This document shows positions 16,266 through 25,660 of a stretch of DNA of 64,000 nucleotides, in pieces. Each line of letters begins with the position of its first letter. Within the stretch, counting starts at the first letter, position 1. The position numbers and the translations under genes were made by a program. This stretch comes from Halorubellus salinus (lineage in GTDB: Archaea; Halobacteriota; Halobacteria; Halobacteriales; Natrialbaceae), in contig NZ_JAJCVI010000001.1 in NCBI RefSeq assembly GCF_020567525.1, positions 434,001-498,000 of the forward strand, in the 5' to 3' direction. The notes below the pieces were generated by a model that was given only the letters and a program-made list of their open reading frames with translations, made no database searches and was not told the DNA's origin.

Positions 16266-17543
16266 ATGGACCGACGGCGACGGACGTTACTTGTGGTGTT
16301 CGTTGTGGTGTTCGTGGATCTCCTGGGGTTCGGTATCCTCATTCCCGTCATTCCGCTGTACGCGCGTTCGTTCGGTGCGACCGAGTTCGTCGGCAGCCTC
16401 CTCATCGCGTCGTACTCCGCGATGCAGTTCCTGGCTGCGCCCGTTCTCGGCCGGTTGAGTGACGAACGTGGCCGACGCCCAGTCCTGTTGCTGTCGCTCG
16501 TCGGGAGCGTGCTCGCGTGGACGACGTTCGGGCTAGCGGGCGCTCTCTGGCAGTTGTTCGTCGCGCGACTGGTCGCGGGCGCGATGGGTGGGAACATCGC
16601 GGCGGCGCAGGCTGCGATCGCGGACGTCACTCCACCCGAAGACCGTGCGAAGGGCCTCGGAATCGTCGGCGCCGCGTTCGGACTCGGGTTCGTGTTCGGG
16701 CCAGCGCTGGGCGCGCTCGCCTCGTCGGACGCTGCAATCGCCGTCGCCGGCGACTACCTGCCGGCGACGGTCGTCGGCCAGTACGCGCTCCCGAGCCTCC
16801 TCGCTGCAGGTATCTCGCTCGCGAACCTCGTGCTCGCGCTCGCGGTCCTCCCGGAGACGCGCGACCCGGACGTCTCCGCGCGACTGGAGGAGTCCAGGCT
16901 CGAGCAGTTCCGGGCGGCGCTCTCGACGCCCGTGCTGTCAGCACTCGTGGTGTCGTTCTTCCTCGCATCGTTCGCGTTCTCCGCACTCGAGAGCCAGTTC
17001 GTGTTCTTCACGAACGACGTATTCCAGTACGGGACGACACTGAACGGTATCCTGCTCGCGTACGTCGGAGTCGTCATCGCGATCGTCCAGGGCGGGCTCG
17101 TCGGCCCGCTCACGAACCGGTTCGGTGAATCGACGCTCGCCATCGTCGGCGCGAGCATTCAGGCGGTGACGCTCTTCGCGCTCCCCACGACGCCCTGGCT
17201 CGCGTCAGCGCTCGAGGGAGTCCCGCTGCCCGTGGACGCGGGGTTGATCGCGCTCGCGGTCGTGATGACTCCGTTGTCGTTCGGGAACGCGATCACGAAC
17301 GTGTCGCTGACGGCGCTCGTCTCGCGGAGTGCGAGCGAGGACGCCCAGGGCGGGGCGTTCGGACTCACGCAGAGCGCGGGAAGTCTCGCACGAACCTTCG
17401 GGCCGGCGGTCGCGGGCGCACTCTACACCGGCGTTGCGGCCTGGGCGCCGTTCGTCGCCGCAGCCATCCTGTTCGTCCCGATTGCGGTCGCGCTCGCGCG
17501 CACCGTCGGGTTCGAGACTACGGGCGTCGACCAGGCAGCGTAG
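16266..17543 (+). CDS. MFS transporter, TetA/drug-efflux type
   Basis: An integral membrane protein of 425 residues with about 12 hydrophobic segments. The MFS loop 2-3 motif is clear (GRLSDERGRRPVLLLSL), and the antiporter-type signature GAAFGLGFVFGPALGAL follows in helix 5. This places it with proton-driven multidrug or tetracycline-type exporters, substrate unknown. ATG 16266 starts with a basic MDRRRR segment before helix 1; the longer open frame upstream runs through the candidate RNA and is rejected. Confidence 0.9.
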   Translation: MDRRRRTLLVVFVVVFVDLLGFGILIPVIPLYARSFGATEFVGSLLIASYSAMQFLAAPVLGRLSDERGRRPVLLLSLVGSVLAWTTFGLAGALWQLFVARLVAGAMGGNIAAAQAAIADVTPPEDRAKGLGIVGAAFGLGFVFGPALGALASSDAAIAVAGDYLPATVVGQYALPSLLAAGISLANLVLALAVLPETRDPDVSARLEESRLEQFRAALSTPVLSALVVSFFLASFAFSALESQFVFFTNDVFQYGTTLNGILLAYVGVVIAIVQGGLVGPLTNRFGESTLAIVGASIQAVTLFALPTTPWLASALEGVPLPVDAGLIALAVVMTPLSFGNAITNVSLTALVSRSASEDAQGGAFGLTQSAGSLARTFGPAVAGALYTGVAAWAPFVAAAILFVPIAVALARTVGFETTGVDQAA

Positions 17544-17638
17544 CGAGCAGCCGGCACGGCCGCTCGTCGCGACACGGTACGGAAGAAACGTCGGTCGAAC
17601 GCTCGCTTCGAGTTCCGTCAGTCCGGTCGAGCGACGGG

Positions 17639-18970
17639 CTACAGTTCCTCGAGGGCGCCGACCGGGTTCACGAATCCACTGCCGTGGTACTCCTTCCCGC
17701 CGGTACCGTCGGTGGCGGTGCGCTTCAGGAGACTCTCGACCTGGTTCGCGTTCATGTCTGGCGCCTCGGACTTGACGAGCGCGGCGGCGCCCGCGACCTG
17801 CGGCGCGGCCATCGACGTGCCCGCGATCCACGAGTAGGAGTTCACCGCGCCGAGGTAGTCGCCGTCGTCGTCGTAGGCCGGTTCGGAGATGGTGCTCAGC
17901 ACCATGTCGTAGTACCAGCCAGCGGGCTGGGCCGGGTCGTAATCGCCGCCGGGGGCGCTGACGGTGACCGCGTTGGTCCCGTAGTTCGTGTAGTTCGACG
18001 GCGAGTCGAACGCCTCCTCGAGATCTGGGCCGCCGTACCCGAACCCGACGGGGCCGGTCGCGGAGACGCCACAGCCCTGCGCGCCCTCGACGGGGAGCGC
18101 GTAGACGGGGCCGTCGTGCTGGAGGTCGGCGCCGTCGTTCCCCGTGGAGATGGTGAGGAGCGTACCCTTACTGTTCGCGTACGTCATCGTGCTGTTCAGG
18201 AACTTCCCGTAGAACTTCCCGTTGCCCTTCCGGGAGACGGGGTAGGCGCCGAGCGAGAGGTTCGCGACGTCGCAGCCGATGTCGGCGCTGTACGCGACCG
18301 CGGCGAGGATGTCGCCGAACGCGGCGTTCGTGGTCGCGGAGAACACGCGGCAGTCGACGACCTCCGCGCCGGGTGCGGTGCCGACGACGCCGGCCTCGTT
18401 CCGGTCGTTCGCGGCGACGATGCCGGCGACGTGCGTGCCGTGGTAGCCGCCGGCGGCGTTCGCCGCACCCTGTCCGTCGCCCGTGAAGTTCGCCGAGAGC
18501 TCCTCGTTCACGGCGTGTGCGAGGTCGGGATGTCCAGCGTTCACGCCGCTGTCGATGATGGCGACGCGCGCGCCCTCGCCCCGCGTCGTCTCGTGCGCCT
18601 CGGGGATGTCCTGGACCTGTTTGTCCCACTGGAAGCCGTAGAACGGTTCGTCCGTGGCGGACTGGTCGCCGGCGTCGACGTCGACGCGGTCCGTCGGGAG
18701 GTCGAGCGAGATGACCATGTCCGGGGCGTACTTGCCCTTCGCGCGCTCGACGTCCTTCTCGGCGCCCTCGACGACGAAGTACCCGAGCTGGGAGAGGTCG
18801 TGGACGACGTCGAGGCCGCGTTTGGAGAGGTCGTCCGCGTCGGTCTTCCCCTTCGCGTCGACGATGAATCGGTCGGTTCGTTCGGCGACGGTCACGGTGG
18901 ACCCGACGGCGATACCGCCGAGTGCTGCGCCACTGAACTTCAGCACGTCTCGCCTGGACCTGTCTACCAT
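17639..18970 (-). CDS. secreted subtilisin-like (S8) protease, halolysin type
   Basis: A 443-residue protease with a twin-arginine leader (SRRDVLKFSG, residues 5-14) and hydrophobic stretch, then an inhibitor-I9-like propeptide (about 32-90). The catalytic triad is Asp140 (VAIIDSG), His177 (HGTHVAG) and Ser386 (AGTSMAAP), with oxyanion Asn278 in STGND. It should be exported folded and act outside the cell on proteins. It lacks the C-terminal extension seen in several halolysins. It is a tandem paralogue of the gene at 19304-20722, with which it shares a near-identical central block. Confidence 0.93.
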   Translation of the reverse strand: MVDRSRRDVLKFSGAALGGIAVGSTVTVAERTDRFIVDAKGKTDADDLSKRGLDVVHDLSQLGYFVVEGAEKDVERAKGKYAPDMVISLDLPTDRVDVDAGDQSATDEPFYGFQWDKQVQDIPEAHETTRGEGARVAIIDSGVNAGHPDLAHAVNEELSANFTGDGQGAANAAGGYHGTHVAGIVAANDRNEAGVVGTAPGAEVVDCRVFSATTNAAFGDILAAVAYSADIGCDVANLSLGAYPVSRKGNGKFYGKFLNSTMTYANSKGTLLTISTGNDGADLQHDGPVYALPVEGAQGCGVSATGPVGFGYGGPDLEEAFDSPSNYTNYGTNAVTVSAPGGDYDPAQPAGWYYDMVLSTISEPAYDDDGDYLGAVNSYSWIAGTSMAAPQVAGAAALVKSEAPDMNANQVESLLKRTATDGTGGKEYHGSGFVNPVGALEEL

Positions 18971-19303
18971 GGGAGAAAGTAGCGAACTTCGGGTTTTAAT
19001 ATTTACTGATTTGTGACGACTTTTCCTAATCTACCGTCCGGGTGGTCAATAATGGGCCTCGGTTCGATTGCCGGACTGGTGGCCCGAAGTGTCGGTGCAC
19101 CTATCGGTTCGCACCGTTCGCTATCTGACTGTTTCCTGTCGAGGTCCGCTCATTTATGTGCTCGCGACGTCGCTGTGCCGGTTCGACGCCGCGGCCCGAC
19201 CACGAGCCCGCCGGACTGGCACGCCTGCCAGCCACCGTCGGGACGAGACGGCCAGCGAACGAGTATCCGCCCACGACGTGACCCGCGGAGACCCTCCCCG
19301 GTC
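18971..19303. other. 333-base gap between the two protease genes
   Basis: Holds the promoter of the 17639-18970 gene near 18994-19004. A short hairpin, CTGGCA-CGCC-TGCCAG near 19219-19234, lies downstream of the second protease and may help end its transcript. No gene is supported in the rest. Confidence 0.5.
18994..19004 (-). promoter_or_regulatory. TATA element for the first protease
   Basis: TTTAATATTTA centred about 29 bases before the ATG at 18970; strongly AT-rich in otherwise GC-rich DNA. Confidence 0.6.
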
Positions 19304-20722
19304 TCAGCGACCGCGACCGCGGTCGCTCCCTTCGTTCTCGTCGTCGCGACCGCGGCCGGAACGGGCAGCGTGCCGTACCGCCGCGAGCGTGTCGAGGTGG
19401 CCGTGGCCGTGGTACTCGCGGCCACCTGGCGCGTCTGCGGCAGTGCGACGCAGGACTCGTTCGACGAACCGTCCACGCTGCCGGGAGCGCTGGGAGGCGA
19501 CGAGCGCGGCGGCACCCGCGACCTGCGGTGCGGCCATCGACGTGCCCGCGACCCAGAAGTACGTGTGGACCGCGCCGACGTAGGCTCCCGCGTCGTCGAA
19601 CTGCGGGAGCGACGCGCTGCTCAGGACGAGGTCCTGCTCCCAGCCCGCGGGCCGTTCGGGATCGACGTTCCCACCGGGCGCGCTCAGGTCGACGACGCTC
19701 TCGCCGTAGTTCGCGTACGGTGCGGGCGAATCGACGGGCTCCTCGAGCCCCGGGTCGCCGTACCCGAACCCGATTGGGCCGGTCGCCGACACGGCGACGA
19801 CGCCCGGCGCCTCCGCCGGGACGGCGACGACCGAGCCGTCGGTGTCGAGGTCGACGCCGTCGTTCCCGGTCGCCGCGACGACCGTCGTCCCCGTCCGGGT
19901 CGCGTACGTCGTGACGCGATGCAGGAATCGAGCGTAGTACCGCGCGTACGCCGACCGCGGTACCGGATAGTTCCCGAGGCTGAGGTTCGCGACGTCGCAG
20001 CCGGCGGTCGCGCTGTAGTGTATCGCGGCGACGATGGCACCGAACGACGAACTGCCGTCGTCGGCGAACACGCGACAGTCGACGACCTCCGCGCCGGGTG
20101 CGGAGCCGACGACGCCCGCCTCGTTCCGGTCGTTCGCGGCGACGATGCCGGCGACGTGCGTGCCGTGGTAGCCGCCGGCGGCGTTCGCGGCGCCCTGCCC
20201 GTCGCCCGTGAAGTTCGCCGAGAGCTCCTCGTTCACGGCGTGGGCGAGGTCGGGGTGGGCGGCCGCGACGCCGGTGTCGATGACGGCGACGCGTGCGCCC
20301 TCGCCGCGCGTCGTCTCGTGGGCTTCCGGGACGCCCTGGGTCTGTTTGTCCCACTGGTACCCGTAGAACGGTTCGTCGGTCGCGGACTCGCCGGCCGGCG
20401 AGGCACCGTCGACGGCCCTCGTCGCCTCGGTGAGCACGTCGGCGACGGGCTCCTCGAACGTCAGCTGGATGTCCGGCTCGAACTCGCCGGGCGCCGCCTC
20501 GACGTCGCGTTCCGCGCCTTCGACGACGTAGTACCCGACCTCGGGGAGCTCGTGTATCACCGAGAGCCCTTCCGCTTCGAGCGCCGACGCGCTCGTCGCT
20601 CCTCTCGTCCGGACGATGAACCGGTCCGTTCGTTCGGCAGCGGTCACAGTCGACCCGAGTGCGACGCCACCCAGCATCGCACCCGCCACTCGCAGCACCG
20701 ACCGTCTGCTATACCTACCCAT
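19304..20722 (-). CDS. secreted subtilisin-like (S8) protease, second copy
   Basis: A 472-residue paralogue of the neighbouring protease. The twin-arginine leader is SRRSVLRVAG (5-14), followed by an I9-like propeptide. The catalytic residues are Asp149 (VAVIDTG), His186 (HGTHVAG), Asn287 (ATGND) and Ser395 (AGTSMAAP). Compared with its twin it has an insertion of about 10 residues before the catalytic domain and a basic, R-, G- and D-rich C-terminal tail after residue 450. It lies upstream on the same strand with a 333-base gap that contains the downstream gene's own promoter, so the two can be expressed separately. Confidence 0.92.
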   Translation of the reverse strand: MGRYSRRSVLRVAGAMLGGVALGSTVTAAERTDRFIVRTRGATSASALEAEGLSVIHELPEVGYYVVEGAERDVEAAPGEFEPDIQLTFEEPVADVLTEATRAVDGASPAGESATDEPFYGYQWDKQTQGVPEAHETTRGEGARVAVIDTGVAAAHPDLAHAVNEELSANFTGDGQGAANAAGGYHGTHVAGIVAANDRNEAGVVGSAPGAEVVDCRVFADDGSSSFGAIVAAIHYSATAGCDVANLSLGNYPVPRSAYARYYARFLHRVTTYATRTGTTVVAATGNDGVDLDTDGSVVAVPAEAPGVVAVSATGPIGFGYGDPGLEEPVDSPAPYANYGESVVDLSAPGGNVDPERPAGWEQDLVLSSASLPQFDDAGAYVGAVHTYFWVAGTSMAAPQVAGAAALVASQRSRQRGRFVERVLRRTAADAPGGREYHGHGHLDTLAAVRHAARSGRGRDDENEGSDRGRGR

Positions 20723-20977
20723 GCGGACACCATGCGACCGGTACCGGTAAGCTGTTCTGGTCAGTTACCACGAAAGCCGAATAACGTTAGGATTTGTTCG
20801 TGATTACGTTAGAGAACGTAGCCATTCTGGAACATTCGGGATGATATCTGAACTCTCGCCGGTGGCGCCGAGGTCACGGCACGTTCGAGCCGGACGAGGG
20901 GCCTCCGCGACGCGACCGTCTCGACTATCTAGCCGAGGTCGCTCCGCGACGCGACGGCGGCGACCGTGTCGTCGAGG

Positions 20978-21541
20978 TCAGTCGTCGTTGCGTCGGTCCC
21001 GTTCCACGTCGAAGACGCCGGCGACGTCGGCGTAGGTGTCGTCGGTGACCGCGTCCCGGACGAGCGCGTACGCACCAGCGGCGTTCCGTCGGCGGACGTT
21101 CCCCGCGACGCTCTCGACGAAGTTCCCGACGCTCGACCGCTCGGCGTACATCAGGAGGACGTTCACGTTGTCGAACACCACCCAGCCCTCGCCGGGCTTG
21201 ACGTGGTTCATGCCGCGGTCGAAGCGCTCGTAGATCCCCGACAGGTCGTTCGGGTGAACGACGCTGGTCGTCCAGAGCGGGCCGTCGTAGTCGACGGGCG
21301 ACCCCGAGACGGGGACGAGGCCGACCGTGTCCGGGTCGGCGCCGCGGTCGCGCACGAGCTGCTCGACCTTCCGCGGTGGCCGCGTCGTGGAGACGACGAG
21401 CATGTTCTCGAACGCCTCGGGCGGTACGAACGAGAGCGGCGACCGGAGCGACGGCGTCAACACGAGCGCCTGCGTGCCGAACGGAACCTCGAGCAGTTCC
21501 TCGTCGGACTCCCGTCGCGCCGGGTCGCTAGTCGTCGGCAT
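20978..21541 (-). CDS. DUF7504-like RecA/KaiC-fold protein without a P-loop
   Basis: A 187-residue protein. It has FENMLVVSTTRPPRKVEQLV followed by GWVVFDNVNVLLMYAERSSV and then a helix, which matches the haloarchaeal DUF7504/DUF835-like degenerate RecA fold: the Walker B-like strand is kept but no Walker A motif is present. Such proteins are thought to work in signalling. The gene overlaps the end of the upstream membrane-protein gene by 14 bases, forming a three-gene operon with 21528-21917 and 21917-22237. No enzymatic activity is predicted. Confidence 0.75.
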   Translation of the reverse strand: MPTTSDPARRESDEELLEVPFGTQALVLTPSLRSPLSFVPPEAFENMLVVSTTRPPRKVEQLVRDRGADPDTVGLVPVSGSPVDYDGPLWTTSVVHPNDLSGIYERFDRGMNHVKPGEGWVVFDNVNVLLMYAERSSVGNFVESVAGNVRRRNAAGAYALVRDAVTDDTYADVAGVFDVERDRRNDD

Positions 21542-21917
21542 CGTCGAACCCCCCCGAACCCTCCGGTTCGGTCGCCTCGAACGACGCCGCGTTCGTCTGG
21601 ATGAACTGGCGGGCGAAGTAGTAGATGCCGATGGTCGCCGCGACCGACGCGCCGAGATTGAGGATGCTGGTGATGCCCGCGGAACTGTCGACGGCGGGCG
21701 CGATCAGGTCGTTCTCGATGAGGAGCCCGACCGTGTTCGAGACGGTCAAGAGCACGAACCCGGTGGTGAGGCCGACGAGACCCTCGGTGTACGCGACGTT
21801 CTGGGCGTACGCGACCGTCGGGTAGACGAGGAGGAGACTCGCTGCGAGCAACGCCGCGATCTGGAGCGCGGCAACGACCTGGTAGGGGTTCGAGAGGAGG
21901 GCGTCGACGACGCTCAT
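21528..21917 (-). CDS. membrane protein (four helices), middle gene of three-gene operon
   Basis: A 129-residue integral membrane protein with hydrophobic segments around residues 12-36, 48-66, 80-105 and a short acidic C-terminus (FEATEPEGSGGFDDADD). The start ATG overlaps the preceding TGA by one base (TGATG), and the end overlaps the next gene by 14 bases. The tight coupling with another membrane protein and a DUF7504-like protein suggests a small membrane signalling module. Confidence 0.8.
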   Translation of the reverse strand: MSVVDALLSNPYQVVAALQIAALLAASLLLVYPTVAYAQNVAYTEGLVGLTTGFVLLTVSNTVGLLIENDLIAPAVDSSAGITSILNLGASVAATIGIYYFARQFIQTNAASFEATEPEGSGGFDDADD

Positions 21918-22237
21918 CAGAGGTCCCTCCGTTCGGTGAGGAGCATCGTCGCCTGGAACGCCGCGACGACCGCCGCGAGGACGCCGACGCTGAACACGAT
22001 CGTGTACAGGACCTCGGCGTAGGGGATATCGAAGAGGTAGAACGCCGCCCACGGCATGTTCACGACGAGCATGCACGCCATCACGACCGGGATGGGTTTC
22101 AGGACGCGATTGATAGGTGCGCCCTGGAAGCCCTTGACGGCGATGACGGAGAGGACGACGGCGACGGCTTGCACGACGACGTTCAGGATCGAGAGCAACT
22201 GGACGAGGAGCCAGTAGGAGTCCGCGAACTCCACCAC
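21917..22237 (-). CDS. membrane protein (three helices), first gene of three-gene operon
   Basis: A 106-residue membrane protein with hydrophobic segments near residues 8-32, 48-68 and 75-98 and a short basic C-terminal end (TERRDL). It opens the operon 22237-20978 and is coupled to the next gene by TGATG. Helix order and length resemble the second gene, so the pair may be homologous or form a heteromer. Function unknown. Confidence 0.78.
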   Translation of the reverse strand: MVEFADSYWLLVQLLSILNVVVQAVAVVLSVIAVKGFQGAPINRVLKPIPVVMACMLVVNMPWAAFYLFDIPYAEVLYTIVFSVGVLAAVVAAFQATMLLTERRDL

Positions 22238-22405
22238 TACCCGCCACCCCCGCTGGTCGTCGCTGTCACTCCCGGAACCTCGGTGCGGGTGTGGAAAACT
22301 CTTTGGGCGTGGAGAATTCCACAGCTCGCTGAGATGGGTTCGCGTCGACGCCGAAAGCAGCGGTCGAACGCTTCCGTGCCGCGCGCGACGACCACCGAGG
22401 GCGTC

Positions 22406-23464
22406 TCAGGGAAGGATGGCGTCGACGTCGACGTGCCCGGTGACGAGTTCCTGCACGCGGTCGACGGTGCGTTCGTCGCGCGCGCGGCCCGAGCGGACGA
22501 CGGCGTCAGCGCGCTCGACCGTCGTGAGCGTATCCGATTGCACCGAGAGCACGGGCACGCCCTTCTCGGTGGCCTTCCCGAGGACCGCGCCCGGTGGTCG
22601 ATGACCGCCGGTGAGGATGAGGCACTTCACGCCCGGCGCCTCCAGCGCCGCGGTGTGTATCTCGCTCCGGTCACCGCCAGTGATGACCGCGGCGTCCTTC
22701 GTCCGACGGAACTGCCGGAGCGCCTCGTCGGCACTCATCGCACCCACGGAGAACCGCTCGACGTACGCGTCCGTCGGCACGTCCGTCAACGTGGTCGCGC
22801 CGAGTTCGTCCGCGAGGTCGCCGACGGTGACACCAGCGAGGTCCTGCACGCGCGGCACGACCCCGTGCACGGGGACGCCGCGGCCTTCGAGGAACGGCAG
22901 CACGTCCGTCTCCAGTTCGTCGTACGCCTGATCCGGGACGCCGTTGAACACGACGCCCGCGAGCCGGTCGCCGAAGCTCTCGGCGTACGCGAGCGCCGCG
23001 TCGACGTCCCACGGCTCCTCGTAGCTCGCGACGACCAGTACGCGCGCGTCGACGAGGTCGGCGACGTCCCGGTCGGTGAGCGAGATGACGCTCCCCGTCT
23101 CCGGTCCCCCACCGCCCTCGAGAACGACGAAGTCGCGGTCGGCGGCGATGGCGTCGTACGCCTCCGCGACGCGGTCGGCGACGTCCTCGGCGTTCTCGCG
23201 GCCACGGATCGCTTGCTGGACGAACGTCGGCGAGTACACGACCGGTTCGAGTTCGTGCATCTCCTCGTCGAGGTCCAGGAGTTCGCGGGCGAGCATGGGG
23301 TCGGCGTCGAGGGTCTTCCCGACGTTCGACTCCAATCGCGTGCCCTTCGGTTTCATGTACCCGACGGTCGCGCCGTCGTCGCGAGCGAGCCGTGCGAGCG
23401 CGAGCGCGATGCCGGTCTTCCCGATGCTATCCTCCGTGCCGGTGACGAGTAACGAGTCGGTCAT
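22406..23464 (-). CDS. phosphotransacetylase-like protein with P-loop and DRTGG domains
   Basis: A 352-residue protein. The N-terminal half is a BioD/CobB-type P-loop domain (LLVTGTEDSIGKTGIALALA at about 5-24, VVLEGGGG later). The C-terminal part corresponds to a DRTGG domain (FSVGAMSADEALRQFRRTKD then AAVITGGDRSEIHTAAL). This arrangement matches the N-terminal part of long phosphotransacetylases but lacks the catalytic Pta domain. Its ATG overlaps the synthetase stop by 4 bases (ATGA), so it is co-expressed and probably regulates acyl-CoA/acetate conversion. Confidence 0.85.
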   Translation of the reverse strand: MTDSLLVTGTEDSIGKTGIALALARLARDDGATVGYMKPKGTRLESNVGKTLDADPMLARELLDLDEEMHELEPVVYSPTFVQQAIRGRENAEDVADRVAEAYDAIAADRDFVVLEGGGGPETGSVISLTDRDVADLVDARVLVVASYEEPWDVDAALAYAESFGDRLAGVVFNGVPDQAYDELETDVLPFLEGRGVPVHGVVPRVQDLAGVTVGDLADELGATTLTDVPTDAYVERFSVGAMSADEALRQFRRTKDAAVITGGDRSEIHTAALEAPGVKCLILTGGHRPPGAVLGKATEKGVPVLSVQSDTLTTVERADAVVRSGRARDERTVDRVQELVTGHVDVDAILP

Positions 23465-25557
23465 AGTTCCTCCAGGTCCGTGGTGAGTCGCAGGTCGACG
23501 GCGGTCGCGCCGTCGGGTTTCACGACGAGCGGGTTCACGTCCAGTTCGAGTATCGCGGGGAAGTCCGTCGCGAGCTGGCTGAGTCGCTGCACGGTCTCGA
23601 CGACCGCGTCGACGTCCACCGGCTCGCGGCCGCGCGCTCCCCGCAGGAGCGGCGCGGACTGTATCTCCTCGGTCATCTCCCGTGCCTCCGACTGGCCGAC
23701 CGGGGCGACGCGGAGGCTCGTGTCCTCCATCACCTCGACGAAGATGCCGCCGAGGCCGAACAGCACGAGCGGCCCGAACTGCGGGTCGCGGTTCACGCCC
23801 ACGATGGTCTCGACGGCGTCGTCGAGGTCCAGCAGCTCCTGGACCTGGACGCCGAGGACGTCCGCGTCCGGCTGGTAGTTCCGCGCTCGCGTGACGAGGT
23901 CCTCGTAGGCGTCGTAGACGTCGTTGAACTCCACGCCGACCTTCACGCCACCGATGTCGGACTTGTGGAGGATGTCCGGGCTCACGATCTTCATCGCGAC
24001 CGGACCGTCGATGCCGCGGGCGACGTCGAGCGCCTCGTGCGGGCTCGTCGCGACCTCCCCAGTGGGCGTGTCGATACCGTACGCGTCCAGTATCTCCATC
24101 GCCTCCACGCCGACGCGGTTCTCGCCGCGGTCCGCAGCCTCGGCGAGTATCTCGCGGACGCGGTCGCGGTCGACGTCGAAGTCGCGGGGCTGGTCGTACT
24201 CGCGGTCGCGGATGTCGCGGTAGTCGCTCAAAGCGTCCAGCCCGGAGACGGCGCGAGCCGGGTCGAAGTAGTTCGGGATGCCGTGCTCGCTCATCGCGGC
24301 CGCGGGCGCCTCGGAGCGCTCGCCGCCCATGAGACACGAGACGACCGGGAGGTCGTGCTCGGCCTGCGTCGCGACGATCTCCTCGGCGAGGTCGTCGAAG
24401 CTCAGTATCGCGGTCGGTGCGGACACGACGACCGCGGAGCCGACGTTCGGGTCGCCGAGGACGGTGTCGAGCGTCCGCGCGAACCGCTCGACGTTCGCGT
24501 CCCCGATGATGTCGACGGGATTGAAGACGTTCGCGTTGTCCGGGAGGAACGACTGCAGTTCCTCGACGGTGTCGTCCGCGAAGTCCGCGAGCTCGAGGTC
24601 GGCGTCGCCGATGGCGTCGGTCGCGAGCACGCCCGGCCCGCCGGCGTTCGTGACGACCGCGACGCCGTCCGCGTCGGGCAGCGGCTGGTCGGCGAGGACG
24701 CGCGACCAGTCGAACAGCTCCTCGACGCTATCGGCGCGCAGCACGCCCGCTTGCTCCAGGCCGGCCTCGTACGCCGCTTCACTGCCGGCGATGGCGCCCG
24801 TGTGACTGGACGCGGCGTGCGCACCGGCGTCCGTCCGCCCGGACTTCACGAGCACCACCGGCGTGTCGTCGGTGACCTCCCGCGCGGTGTCGACGAACTC
24901 TCGGCCGCGCTTGATGCTCTCGAGGTACCCGATGACGACGTCCGTGTCGTCGTCCGCGCCCCAGTGGTCGACGAAGTCCGTCTCGTCGAGCACCGCCTTG
25001 TTCCCGAGCGAGACGACGTCGCGGAACCCGATGCCTTCGTCGTTCGCCCAGTCCAGGACGGCGGTGATGAACGCCCCGGACTGACTCATGAACGAGATGT
25101 TCCCGGGCTGGGCCATCTCGGGGCCGAACGTCGCGTTCATGTCGACGCCGGTGTTCATCACGCCGAGACAGTTCGGGCCGACGAGGTCGATGTCGTACTC
25201 GGCGGCGACGTCCGCGAGCTCGCGCTCCCGCGTCGCGCCCTCACCGCCGGATTCGCCGAACCCGGCCGTGATGACGACCGCCGCGTCGACGTCGGCCTCG
25301 CCCGCGTCCCGAACCACCGGTACCGCGACCTGCGGCGGGACGACGACCACGGCGAGGTCCGTCGCGGGCGCGTCGGTGAGCGCGTCGTAGCACTCGTACC
25401 CGAGCACCGAATCGCGGTTCGGGTTCACCGCGATGACGTCCCCGACGAACCCCGCGGCGAGGTTCTCGAGGATGGCGCGACCCACGGACCCCTCGCGGTC
25501 CGTCGCCCCGACCACGGCCACGCGGTCAGGTGCGAACACAGCTGATAAGCGTCCCAT
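23461..25557 (-). CDS. acd: ADP-forming acetate/acyl-CoA ligase (fused alpha-beta)
   Basis: A 698-residue single-chain enzyme that interconverts acyl-CoA, ADP and phosphate with acid, CoA and ATP, the main acetate-forming route in haloarchaea. It has a CoA-binding domain (VAVVGATDREGSVGRAILEN, 13-32), a succinyl-CoA ligase-like domain and the phospho-histidine His252 in SSHTGAIAGS. A C-terminal ATP-grasp domain (about 480-698) contains MKIVSPDILHKSDIGGVKVG. ATG 25555-25557 gives the usual MGRLSAVFAPDRVAVVG start. It is the first gene of a pair with the phosphotransacetylase-like gene. Confidence 0.92.
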   Translation of the reverse strand: MGRLSAVFAPDRVAVVGATDREGSVGRAILENLAAGFVGDVIAVNPNRDSVLGYECYDALTDAPATDLAVVVVPPQVAVPVVRDAGEADVDAAVVITAGFGESGGEGATRERELADVAAEYDIDLVGPNCLGVMNTGVDMNATFGPEMAQPGNISFMSQSGAFITAVLDWANDEGIGFRDVVSLGNKAVLDETDFVDHWGADDDTDVVIGYLESIKRGREFVDTAREVTDDTPVVLVKSGRTDAGAHAASSHTGAIAGSEAAYEAGLEQAGVLRADSVEELFDWSRVLADQPLPDADGVAVVTNAGGPGVLATDAIGDADLELADFADDTVEELQSFLPDNANVFNPVDIIGDANVERFARTLDTVLGDPNVGSAVVVSAPTAILSFDDLAEEIVATQAEHDLPVVSCLMGGERSEAPAAAMSEHGIPNYFDPARAVSGLDALSDYRDIRDREYDQPRDFDVDRDRVREILAEAADRGENRVGVEAMEILDAYGIDTPTGEVATSPHEALDVARGIDGPVAMKIVSPDILHKSDIGGVKVGVEFNDVYDAYEDLVTRARNYQPDADVLGVQVQELLDLDDAVETIVGVNRDPQFGPLVLFGLGGIFVEVMEDTSLRVAPVGQSEAREMTEEIQSAPLLRGARGREPVDVDAVVETVQRLSQLATDFPAILELDVNPLVVKPDGATAVDLRLTTDLEEL

Positions 25558-25660
25558 CACTCGAACCGACGGCCGGCGCCCCGATAAAGGTGGGCGTCGC
25601 TGCCATCGGGTGAGAATCACGCGGCGACGACCAGACCGGTTCCGCGACGGCGGTCGCGCC

